Positions 55,306 to 63,216 of a stretch of DNA of 64,000 nt are shown one piece after another. The DNA is from QFNR01 sp043842855. GTDB taxonomy: Bacteria; Pseudomonadota; Gammaproteobacteria; Burkholderiales; Neisseriaceae. The notes under the pieces are model-generated. The model had not been told where the DNA came from. It did not search any database and was given only the letters and a program-made list of their open reading frames with translations. A program made the position numbers and the translations under genes. The DNA lies in NCBI GenBank assembly GCA_043842855.1, contig JBBPJF010000002.1, positions 124,001-188,000 on the forward strand, given 5' to 3'. Numbering within the stretch: position 1 is the first letter of the stretch; each line of letters begins with the position of its first letter.

Positions 55306-55660
55306 ATGGAAAGATTAGTAGTAGTTAGTTTAACTATTTTTAGTATAAGTTGTGGAGTAGCATACACTTTTACTGAAGAAGATAAGAAGTGTACAGGTGC
55401 TTCTACTGACTATGGAGGCTGGTCACGCTGTATGATAATATTTCAAATAAGATGGATGCGGTCATTACGAAAAAATTAGCAGGAAATAAGAAAGAGCTGG
55501 CTCAATACACTAAAGAACGAAGTAAACTTTTAAAAAAGTGTGGTGACAAGTATAGGGATGAAAATGGGGTATTGCCCCATATAGTATGGCACGAGCAAGT
55601 CAGTGGGCTTATCTTGGCTTAGAAAAAATAGGTAAGAAATATGGGGTGATTTTCCCATAA
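55306..55660 (+). pseudogene. Immunity-like gene with two frameshifts (copy 6)
   Basis: Begins ATGGAAAGATTAGTAG after GAGGT and encodes the signal peptide. One base is lost after the second Cys codon (TGTATGATAAT against TGTTTTGATAAT) and another near LPP (TTGCCCCATATAG). The fourth Cys codon is Trp (ASQWAYLG). The reconstructed end is KKYGVIFP then TAA. Confidence 0.8.
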
Positions 55661-55750
55661 GTAGGATTTGAAAAATGAGGAAGTCAGTATAATTATTTTG
55701 GTTACGAGTTATTACAATAGTTAACCACCTAGTTATGTCAATAATATCAA

Positions 55751-55885
55751 GCATATAGAGATAGGACGACCGCTTCAGATGGTGTTCAGGCTTCAGCTGG
55801 GTAGTTTAGTACAGTTGGCCAAGAGATAGCTGGTATAGTGCAGAAGTCACTTGTTGGAAAGAATATAAAAGCCTATCTAATTTAG
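55751..55885 (+). pseudogene. Unidentified coding remnant with one in-frame TAG
   Basis: One frame reads YRDRTTASDGVQASAG, TAG, then FSTVGQEIAGIVQKSLVGK up to TAG at 55883. The first TAG looks like a CAG-to-TAG change. I do not recognise the protein; it lies between the immunity array and virB11. Confidence 0.4.
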
Positions 55886-56047
55886 AAAATATTCCAATAG
55901 TTTGCAAAGGTCCCATTGACTAGTGGTAAAACTAGCTTACTACCTAAGTTTGGGAGGGTAATCTAGAGACAAGTTTCTAAACATTTGTGGATAGAACAAG
56001 AATTATTCAAACTCTAAAGCTGATTTGAGGTTTCTAATTGATAGAAA

Positions 56048-56281
56048 GCCTATGCTGTGGCTATTCTGACAGTGATTGTAGTTGGTTTGGGGCGGGTCTT
56101 TGGGTAAGAAAAACCTTAAGTGATTATTAATGGTCATAAGGTAGAAGTAACTCAGGAAGAAAAAAAGCGTATAGAAACAAAACAGAAACAGATTAATAGA
56201 TAGTCATGTTTAGCAGCTAAAATATTCGATATCAAAGAGCAAGTTGAATATTACTGCAATAAACTGGGGAGCAATAAGTAA
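56048..56281 (+). pseudogene. Remnant of a small membrane protein
   Basis: AYAVAILTVIVVGLGRVFG (hydrophobic) is followed, after a frame break, by VIINGHKVEVTQEEKKRIET and, past an in-frame TAG, CLAAKIFDIKEQVEYYCNKL. It looks like an N-terminal anchor plus charged tail. The family is unknown. From here to virB11 (56282-56912) I see nothing coding. Confidence 0.4.
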
Positions 56282-56912
56282 AAACTTGAGAAATCGCTTA
56301 AGTTATAAGTTAAAAGGAACCCGGTTTAGAAGGAAGGGCAATAGTAAAGCGCCCAGGTAGTCAGCTGTTAAAAGCAGCCTAAAATTAGCTGTCCTTCTTT
56401 TTGCTTGGTTAGGCTTTGGCGGCATTAGACTCAAGGTTTTTCTACTCTTTCCATAGTTTATTGTTCGGACAGCTAAACTTTAGCTTGGTGCATTAGCTCA
56501 CGAAGTCAAAGCCAGAAGTCACTTTGGATATAGATTCGCTGATTAACCTATAGCTAAAATTAAGAAATAGCTTTTGGGTGTCCCAATTTATATTACTTTA
56601 CTGACAGAGTAACAGGACTCTAAGCTGTCCTTCAGGCCACACTGCCCTCAGAAAGGGAGAAGTTCAGAAGCTTTGGCTAATTTTTCTAAGTTTCCTATGC
56701 TTTGCTCAGCAGTACTGTTGAGCCGTTATAAGCACAATTAAAGCAGGTTGGAAGGGGGTAAGACTCATTTGGTTCTATAGAGATAATGTACTGTAGAGCT
56801 ATAAAGAATAAAGCTCAGTTGCTTTAAAGCATGGGTGAACTATGAACCCAGACAATGAGTGCAGCTAAAGAGTAAAACTACTCGAGTGTAGGGCTGAGTA
56901 AGCCGCGGGCAA

Positions 56913-57929
56913 TCAGAAATGTGGTTCATAATAGAGTTCACTGATTCTCGTTTTTTTCATATAAACGATAAGATCTATGCTCTCTTTTACCTTATTAAAA
57001 ATACTTTGTTCGTTCATAGACAGACAGACTGCATTATCTTTACAACAAACAGTAAAACGCGCCAAAGTTTTAAAAGCACTATTGCTGTGGATGGTAAACA
57101 TCAAACCTGAGTGGCCAATGTTCATCATTTCTAAAAGTGTCCACGCTTCCCCGCCTCTAACCTCTGCGATCATTGGAATATCTATGGCCAGTCGCAGGCA
57201 GTCCTTGAGTAGTTGTGAGGGCTTATCACGGTCATTTTCAGCATAAAATAAGTGGAAGTGATTAGGATGGTCAGGCATTACAACGTCTTTATTTGTTTGT
57301 ATCAGTGCTATACGCAGTTGCGGGTTGACTAAATCTAAAAGAGTTTTATGAAAAACAGTTTTGCCAGAGCCCATAGAGCCAGCAATAGCTATATTTAAAC
57401 GATATTTTACAGCTGCCCTGAAAAAGCCAATAAAATCTCGCTCACTTTTATATTGCCATAACGCTTTCTGTTCCTGGTTAAGTCGACTAAAATCTACAGC
57501 AGGGGAAGTATCTATAATTTCAGAGAATCTCCCACTTCTATCATAGTCCTCTAAAGTAAAGCGTACATCAGTATACTTTCGGATGGCAAATAAGACGTGG
57601 CCTTTTTCAGCAACAGGTTCACCAATAATATGACAGCGTTCTCCACTAGGTAAACTAATAGCTTCCGATGGGTTGTCGGCAGTCATAAATTTATTGTTAA
57701 AGTGCAGGAGAAAATTTTTTAAAGCAGTACAATTTTTAGAATCAATTGAGCTATTAGCAAGTTTTTGCCAATTCCCCCGCACATCTTTTAGGTGTAAAAA
57801 ACCATACTCATTGATACAAATATCACTAAGCTCTTCATCTTTCAGTAATTCCAATAGGCCAGTACGCTGTAACACGTCACGAAAGTGTCCTAGCTCAGGT
57901 TGGGAATAAATTTTATCAATTCTATGCAT
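56913..57929 (-). CDS. virB11: VirB11-like T4SS ATPase
   Basis: A 338-residue AAA-type traffic ATPase. Walker A IAGSMGSGKT (near 180-190), a Walker B region IDIPMIAEVRGGEAW, and HSGLMFTIHSN (His box). The N-terminal domain has DICINEYGFLHLKDVRGNW. VirB11 hexamers at the inner membrane switch the system between pilus assembly and secretion. It is last in the minus-strand operon, one base after virB10. Confidence 0.92.
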   Translation of the reverse strand: MHRIDKIYSQPELGHFRDVLQRTGLLELLKDEELSDICINEYGFLHLKDVRGNWQKLANSSIDSKNCTALKNFLLHFNNKFMTADNPSEAISLPSGERCHIIGEPVAEKGHVLFAIRKYTDVRFTLEDYDRSGRFSEIIDTSPAVDFSRLNQEQKALWQYKSERDFIGFFRAAVKYRLNIAIAGSMGSGKTVFHKTLLDLVNPQLRIALIQTNKDVVMPDHPNHFHLFYAENDRDKPSQLLKDCLRLAIDIPMIAEVRGGEAWTLLEMMNIGHSGLMFTIHSNSAFKTLARFTVCCKDNAVCLSMNEQSIFNKVKESIDLIVYMKKTRISELYYEPHF

Positions 57930-57930
57930 G

Positions 57931-59055
57931 CTAATTCACTGCTTCAGAGAAGTCTATATCTTGGCTGACTAAGATATTAACTATTGTTCCTCTTTTAATT
58001 TGCCCTACAGGTTGAATATCAATTTCGTTTTTTAAAGTTTCTAGACTCATATCCATGCTATTTTTAGCATCTGACACATCTATATTCACTTTGTTTTTTG
58101 TATTATTCTCATCGTTATGGATTGTGGCGGGAACTATATTCTCGAAGCCAGTATTGACAGCGGTAGATAGCACAGAAATCATTAGAGCATTTCCGAAACG
58201 TACTAAAAAATTAGATTTAACTGAGGCTTGGTGGCCTAGTTCGCCAGTCTTATCTATGGATTGACTGCTTTCTAGAGGAATGACCACGCCCTCAGGGGTT
58301 AGTAATCTATCCCAAGTAATGAACATTTTTCTTTGTCCTTTTACCATACCAGCTAGGCTAGCACCTGAAGCAATGGACCCTGAAGGAACTAATACACGCT
58401 TACCATTGGCCGAAAATACGTTTTTAGTAACCAAGCACTTTGTATCACTTTCCATCGTGGATACTACATCGTTCATTAAGTTACACTTAATAACCGTACT
58501 TTGAGGTAATAAGTAATCAGGATTTAAATTTTGTCGATAAGCCGATAGGTGAGGAGCCTGCTTATCTTCTGAAGCTAATTTGGGGTTATTCAAGGTAGGG
58601 GTGATCTTGTCTAAATAGGCTTGGCTAGGAGGTTTTGGGGCAGAGGGAGCTGCAGGTTTAGCAGGTGCCGCAGGTTTATCTCCAGTGGAATCGTCGGAAC
58701 CCAATAGGTCATCTATATCCACATCAGATGTACTATCCTCTTCTACAGGCTCCGTTTCGGACATCTGTTGTCTTACTTTTGTCATTTCATTTAGTAGAGC
58801 ATCAGCATCATTTTGGGCAGTTTTTTCTTGTGTAGACTTTGCTGTTAAAGAATTAATATAGTTATTTCCTTTTGAAACGAGTGCCCAAACTATAAGTGAA
58901 AAGATGACAACAGCAAAAAGGAAAAAAACAAGATGGAAAAGTTTCTTGCGGTATAGCTCACTCTTTGCATTTTCCTCATTGAGCTCTTGATTATACTCGA
59001 GTAACTCTTCATCCTGGGGCTGAAGCTCTCGCTTCTTGAGATCATCATTTCCCAT
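57931..59055 (-). CDS. virB10: VirB10-like T4SS core protein
   Basis: 374 residues: cytoplasmic lead, one membrane segment (about 42-62), a Pro/Ala-rich periplasmic linker (PAAPAKPAAPSAPKPPSQAY near 130-150), and a TrbI/VirB10 beta-barrel domain. The latter has LLPQSTVIKCNLMNDV, VLVPSGSIASGASLAGMVKGQRKMFITWDRLLTPEGVVIPL and, near the end, GTIVNILVSQDIDFS. It spans the envelope and links the inner-membrane ATPases to the outer-membrane pore. It overlaps virB9 by 11 bases. Confidence 0.93.
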   Translation of the reverse strand: MGNDDLKKRELQPQDEELLEYNQELNEENAKSELYRKKLFHLVFFLFAVVIFSLIVWALVSKGNNYINSLTAKSTQEKTAQNDADALLNEMTKVRQQMSETEPVEEDSTSDVDIDDLLGSDDSTGDKPAAPAKPAAPSAPKPPSQAYLDKITPTLNNPKLASEDKQAPHLSAYRQNLNPDYLLPQSTVIKCNLMNDVVSTMESDTKCLVTKNVFSANGKRVLVPSGSIASGASLAGMVKGQRKMFITWDRLLTPEGVVIPLESSQSIDKTGELGHQASVKSNFLVRFGNALMISVLSTAVNTGFENIVPATIHNDENNTKNKVNIDVSDAKNSMDMSLETLKNEIDIQPVGQIKRGTIVNILVSQDIDFSEAVN

Positions 59056-59749
59056 TTTTTTTGACCTTCTTTTTAAACACTTCTAGTACTAATCTGTCTT
59101 TTCTGATGAAGAAGCGGCTATTAACTTCGTGCACTACAAAGATTTTGCCAGTTAGGTGGAAGTTAACCTGATTTTCATCGCCTTTTTCATCAATAGAGAA
59201 AATAATAGGTAGCTCATCTAAATTGGTGAAATCAAAGTAGGTAAATTTTCCGTCATCCCAAACACGCCTGGGTTTTAATGCCTTATCTCCTCTGCCCCAG
59301 TAGTTCCAGTTATGCCGGGTTAAATTTGAAGCAGAGGAGGGAAAATCGCCAGAATATTTATTAAAGGAGTAATGATAGGTAGCAGGGTGTTTTTTATTAG
59401 CTGGTTGGACCTGAAAAAGATAGGTTCTTTTATCAGTCAATACAATAAAGTCTGTACTAGTAATTCGTAAGGGCTTAAAAACAAATTTATTTCTAAAAAC
59501 TTTAAGATCAAAAGAATTATCCGCTCCAGAAAAAAAATTGGGCCGGCCACTATTACTGAGAATAGTTTCATCTTCTTGTAGTTCTACCAAGGTGATGGCT
59601 CCTATTTTACTGTACAAGTTATATACCTGATTGGGAACGTAATTCATGTGTTGAATACGATGATCATTCAAGGAGGGGCGCCCATTTACCGCGGACCAAC
59701 CCCAGTCTGAAATACACAAGGATAAAAATACTAAAGCCAATCGCTTCAT
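59045..59749 (-). CDS. virB9: VirB9-like T4SS outer-membrane core protein
   Basis: 234 residues with signal peptide (MKRLALVFLSLCISDWGWSA) and the VirB9/TrbG beta-sandwich. Recognisable parts are YNLYSKIGAITLVELQEDETI, KPLRITSTDFIVLTDKRTYLFQV, WNYWGRGDKALKPRRVWDDGKFTYFDF and HEVNSRFFIRKDRLVLEVF. It forms the outer-membrane core complex with VirB7 and VirB10. It overlaps virB7 by four bases. Confidence 0.92.
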   Translation of the reverse strand: MKRLALVFLSLCISDWGWSAVNGRPSLNDHRIQHMNYVPNQVYNLYSKIGAITLVELQEDETILSNSGRPNFFSGADNSFDLKVFRNKFVFKPLRITSTDFIVLTDKRTYLFQVQPANKKHPATYHYSFNKYSGDFPSSASNLTRHNWNYWGRGDKALKPRRVWDDGKFTYFDFTNLDELPIIFSIDEKGDENQVNFHLTGKIFVVHEVNSRFFIRKDRLVLEVFKKKVKKNGK

Positions 59750-59859
59750 ACCTGATACTCCGTATTAATAGGAAAAGGCTGCCCATAAGGTTTTGGCATA
59801 GAATTATGCATACAAGCAGCTAAGGAGAAACTTAAAACTATAAGTAGTAATTTTTTCAC
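59746..59859 (-). CDS. virB7: VirB7-like T4SS lipoprotein (37 residues)
   Basis: A very short gene starting at GTG 59859: MKKLLLIVLSFSLAACMHNS, then PKPYGQPFPINTEYQV and TGA. The lipobox LAAC puts the lipidated Cys at residue 16. The size, the Pro-rich mature part and the position immediately before virB9 are exactly those of VirB7/TraN lipoproteins, which stabilise VirB9 in the outer membrane. It shares bases with the stop of virB6 (TAGTG) and the start of virB9 (ATGA), so it is coupled to both. Confidence 0.85.
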   Translation of the reverse strand: MKKLLLIVLSFSLAACMHNSMPKPYGQPFPINTEYQV

Positions 59860-61076
59860 TATCCAATCCTTTTTGATCTAATTGTTCCTCTAAACATCCT
59901 GATAGAAACAGTAGGGACTATGAGCAGCAACCCTACATACACTGCTACAACCGCTGCTACCTTAGTGGTGAGTGTAAAATATTCCAAAATACCAAATGAC
60001 ATAAAAGCTGCCGCATCGGTGATATTTTGTCCGGCCTCTTTAAGAATGCCAGAGGGTAAATTATCTACTACCCCGTCTTGTAAGATGTTCCCATGGTAGT
60101 ATTTATTTAAGAGGGCACTTAGGATGTCACAAAAAGCATCAGAAAGTAACACAATAGTTATCATGCCAATAAGCAAACTACCCAATAAAAGGGCATAGCT
60201 CATGAATAAATTCTTGGTTTCTTCAAATAATAAGAAACCTCCCGCTACCGGTGCGAACATCAGGGTGATAGCAAATAGCACTTTAAAGCCCATGTAGGCT
60301 GTAAAACACGAGCTTAAAAAGATAGTTATCTCTATAGCAAAGAATAAGAGTAGCTTCATTGAAGCTAGCATTTCAAAGGGAGCAGTTAATACTCCAGCTT
60401 GGGCAAATTTGTTATAAACAGGAATAATAACTCTAAAGGCTGCTGTAGCAATGGTGTCCATAGTCCCTGAACCAAAGCTTTTTCCCATTAATTGAGCGGT
60501 CAGCGCCTGATCAATATTCACGAAATATTGATACATGCTAGTTACGAAAGGTATGGAGAAAAAAATTAAGATGATTGCAGACCATTTAATGCAGCGCAAC
60601 AGAAAGTCATAGATCACAATGTCCATTCGTGCAAAGAAAAAATAACGAATAGCAAAAAAAGCAATATAGAGAAAAAATATTAATGAAAAGATAGTTGCAG
60701 CTAAGCCAGAGATAGCGCCAACAGTTTTTACATTATGTTCAATTAGATTATTTAAGTCCCCCTCCAAGTAACCAAATAAGCTTTTGAAAGCAGTGTCAGC
60801 TATTGTAAGTAGTTCTTTTTCTGGAATTGGCTTTCCACCCAATAAAATCCTTTTCCCCGGAATTTTGTCTACCACTCCTCCTACTGCGGTTCCAATTTTA
60901 TTGATACCAGTTTTCGCTCTCGAATAAACCTCCGCTACTCGATCTTTAAGCACACCTGTAACTTTAGAAATGGTGGTATTTTCATATTTATTTATATCAT
61001 CACGAATAACACCAGCCTCACCGGGGTTCATAAAAAAGAAAATAAGTGTAAAAAACAGGAGGATCTTTTTAAGCAT
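59859..61076 (-). CDS. virB6: VirB6-like polytopic T4SS protein
   Basis: 405 residues with an N-terminal signal-like segment (MLKKILLFFTLIFFFMNPGEAG), a periplasmic region, and at least five membrane segments from about 125 onward. It has GFKVLFAITLMFAPVAGGFLLFEETKNLF, the conserved VirB6/TrbL core. It forms part of the inner-membrane channel. Spacing of three bases to virB8 and overlap with virB7 keep it in the operon. Confidence 0.85.
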   Translation of the reverse strand: MLKKILLFFTLIFFFMNPGEAGVIRDDINKYENTTISKVTGVLKDRVAEVYSRAKTGINKIGTAVGGVVDKIPGKRILLGGKPIPEKELLTIADTAFKSLFGYLEGDLNNLIEHNVKTVGAISGLAATIFSLIFFLYIAFFAIRYFFFARMDIVIYDFLLRCIKWSAIILIFFSIPFVTSMYQYFVNIDQALTAQLMGKSFGSGTMDTIATAAFRVIIPVYNKFAQAGVLTAPFEMLASMKLLLFFAIEITIFLSSCFTAYMGFKVLFAITLMFAPVAGGFLLFEETKNLFMSYALLLGSLLIGMITIVLLSDAFCDILSALLNKYYHGNILQDGVVDNLPSGILKEAGQNITDAAAFMSFGILEYFTLTTKVAAVVAVYVGLLLIVPTVSIRMFRGTIRSKRIG

Positions 61077-61079
61077 AGA

Positions 61080-61769
61080 CTATTCTAATTCTCTAAACTC
61101 AGTTACTAGCAGGTCTATAGGATCATAAAGACGTTCTTCTGCAGTACGTCTGAGCTTAGCTAACTTAAACTTTACCTCCACAACATGGGTAGCATCCGTA
61201 ATAAATCGGTCGTATTCTTTAGTTGGGTGTTTTAATAGCATTATACTTTGGATACGTAGCTGAGCTGTCTCCTCGTCTAATAGGTTTATATCTAGAACTC
61301 TAACTGTAGGCCAAAATTTATCGCGAGTTTCCTTTTTTGTTCCTTGTAGGTAGTCCTCATAGAGTTGTTTATAAGTTTCCAGTACACTTTTTTCACTCAT
61401 TAAAGAAATTCTTTTTTGACTTTCTGGCTCATTAGTTGATTTATCATAGAAAGCTTCCACATACTTGATGAGTAGTGCTTTAATCTCTTTTTCTTTAACT
61501 TGGGGTTCTAGTTCACTTTCCAAATAGTAAGGTTGTTGCTTGCCTAAAAAAGTATCATCATCAATAATTATGGTTTGAGGAGTAGAGCTATTACGCTTCA
61601 TCAAATAATAATTAGTAGCTACAATAGCAAAAATTAGGAAAAGAAGAGCCACGAACCAAGTTAAATAATTTAGCTTAGTTTTTTCCCCTTTTTCTTTTAG
61701 CTGCTCTACCTCTAGATTAAGGTTTTCTATCTTCTTTTTGAGAAATTCGTTTTCGCTTCTGTTTTCCAT
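61080..61769 (-). CDS. virB8: VirB8-like T4SS assembly factor (copy B)
   Basis: 229 residues: short coiled-coil cytoplasmic start (FLKKKIENLNLEVEQLKEKGEK), one membrane segment (about 35-57) and a periplasmic NTF2-like domain. It contains ALLIKYVEAFYDKS, ETYKQLYEDYLQGT and a C-terminal YDPIDLLVTEFREL, matching the NPxGxxVxxY tail of VirB8. VirB8 nucleates assembly in the inner membrane. A second VirB8-like gene lies 11 bases upstream. Confidence 0.8.
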   Translation of the reverse strand: MENRSENEFLKKKIENLNLEVEQLKEKGEKTKLNYLTWFVALLFLIFAIVATNYYLMKRNSSTPQTIIIDDDTFLGKQQPYYLESELEPQVKEKEIKALLIKYVEAFYDKSTNEPESQKRISLMSEKSVLETYKQLYEDYLQGTKKETRDKFWPTVRVLDINLLDEETAQLRIQSIMLLKHPTKEYDRFITDATHVVEVKFKLAKLRRTAEERLYDPIDLLVTEFRELE

Positions 61770-61780
61770 TCAGCTACCCT

Positions 61781-62422
61781 TTATAGTTTTCTAACTTGAT
61801 AACTAGTTATTCTTAAATTAGTAGGATCTAACAATGTTTTAAAAGATTCTTGGGACTCATCATCATCTTTTTCTCTATTAAAGTCATATTTAATATAGGC
61901 GGTAAATTTACCTATATCTTCAGAATCTCCTGTAGCATTATCTAACCTAGTTTTGTTGAACAGAATTTCTATATATTGCGGTTTAATTACTCGTATAGTA
62001 TTAACTGTGACAACGATATCAAAATTAATATAATTCTTTTCTATAAGTTTTTTTAGCTCTTCTAAATGATTATTCATTTCATTGGCAACGTCAGGAGCAC
62101 TTATATCACGAGCGTTTTTAAACTTCATTTCTAAAGAAAAATAACTGTAGCTTTCTCTATTATTCACATAGTTAACTAATTGTTCCCTGATTAAGTTATT
62201 TATCTTTATTTTGTTATCTTCAGAATTAATCTTTATCAAATAAGTTTTGTTATTAGATAATCTAATAACATTGGGTTTTAGCTTATTTTTATAGGTAAAA
62301 GTAGACAAAACGCCTAGTAGAATAACTAGGATAAATAGCACAGAACCAATAGTTAAAATAATTAATTTTTTCCTCTGAGTTGAGAGGATATTTCTATTTA
62401 TTGGGGTAAAAGTTTTTAACAT
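61781..62422 (-). CDS. Second VirB8-like protein (copy A)
   Basis: 213 residues with one membrane segment (about 22-43) and a periplasmic domain ending DPTNLRITSYQVRKL, which fits the VirB8 NPxGxxVTSYxV motif. NIRIVKPQYIEILFNK-like beta strands also resemble VirB8. It is shorter and more divergent than the neighbouring copy. It is first in the minus-strand T4SS operon, so the operon encodes two VirB8 paralogues. Confidence 0.65.
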   Translation of the reverse strand: MLKTFTPINRNILSTQRKKLIILTIGSVLFILVILLGVLSTFTYKNKLKPNVIRLSNNKTYLIKINSEDNKIKINNLIREQLVNYVNNRESYSYFSLEMKFKNARDISAPDVANEMNNHLEELKKLIEKNYINFDIVVTVNTIRVIKPQYIEILFNKTRLDNATGDSEDIGKFTAYIKYDFNREKDDDESQESFKTLLDPTNLRITSYQVRKL

Positions 62423-62453
62423 TACTGTAACAAATATACAAATAAGGCGGGCG

Positions 62454-62462
62454 ATTATAACA
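62454..62462 (-). promoter_or_regulatory. Extended -10 promoter of the virB8-B11 arm
   Basis: On the minus strand TGTTATAATCGCCC is a near-ideal TGnTATAAT extended -10, about 30 bases before the first virB8 ATG. It matches the motif of the other T4SS arm (46782). Confidence 0.6.
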
Positions 62463-62743
62463 TCACTATTTATTATGTAAAAGAATTTATTAAGAGAAAA
62501 AATAGGACCTAATTTTATAATTAATTAACTTAATTTATCTCGATTTCTTATAAAAAATGAGGACTAAAAAATTACTTGATTTTGGTTTGGATAATTTTTT
62601 AACGCGATTAATTTAGTTAAATTAAAGCTTGAGTTTCTCTATTTATGCGGCATTAACTATACTTAGAAAGTCTTGATGAGCTTGCATCTGTTAGATTTAA
62701 GTAGTAGCCTTTAGCATTATTCAATCATTCAAGGAGTACATTG

Positions 62744-62998
62744 ATGAATTTCATTAGTGAGGATAAGTTGGATAAGGCAGGAGAGAGAGTAAAAAAAGCG
62801 CAAGAAGAATATAGGAAGCTCCGAACCCAATTCAAAGAGCAGAGAAAGGAGCAGATGACCAAAGAGCTTGATTCTTTAAAATTACAATTAATTCAATTAC
62901 AAAAGAATTTCAAAAAATTTAATCACCGAGGAGAGTTGTTAAATTTTTTGAAAGAAAATAATCTTAGAAAGATTGCTAAATTTTTAGAGCGGCCCTAA
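62744..62998 (+). CDS. Small coiled-coil protein of unknown function
   Basis: 84 residues, highly charged and helical, with heptad-like Leu/Ile spacing from about 10 to 60 (EQMTKELDSLKLQLIQLQKN). No signal peptide and no membrane segment. AAGGAG lies seven bases before ATG 62744 (a TTG at 62741 is adjacent), which supports a real gene. It stands alone, divergent from the virB8 arm. I do not recognise it; a T4SS-linked or regulatory role is only a guess. Confidence 0.6.
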   Translation: MNFISEDKLDKAGERVKKAQEEYRKLRTQFKEQRKEQMTKELDSLKLQLIQLQKNFKKFNHRGELLNFLKENNLRKIAKFLERP

Positions 62999-63045
62999 GA
63001 GTAGCCTTTGGTAGCGGTATGTTGATTGTTATAGATAGATAACAC

Positions 63046-63216
63046 ATGACCAAGAATTAGTTAATTACTAAGGTGACTTAAGGTATAGATAAGTTTCGAA
63101 CAGCGGTAGGTGGTGAGCCTGCTGCTGTTTGTCATTTTCAGTCTAGTTATTTCTTAGAGACCATGCTAGGGGTTCAGTCACAAATTATTAAGGAATCTAT
63201 ATTTTACTTTTGCTAA
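63046..63216 (+). pseudogene. Unidentified coding remnant with two in-frame stops
   Basis: From ATG 63046 one frame reads MTKN, TAG, LITKVT, TAA, then GIDKFRTAVGGEPAAVCHFQ and SSYFLETMLGVQSQIIKES before TAA. The amino acid pattern looks like real protein and the two stops could be CAG and CAA that mutated. Family unknown. Confidence 0.4.

Noticed and set aside
55751..63216. Repeated CAG/CAA to TAG/TAA changes could suggest stop-codon reassignment to glutamine.
   Set aside because: Intact genes throughout the window end at TAA and TAG in the expected places, so the in-frame stops mark pseudogenes.
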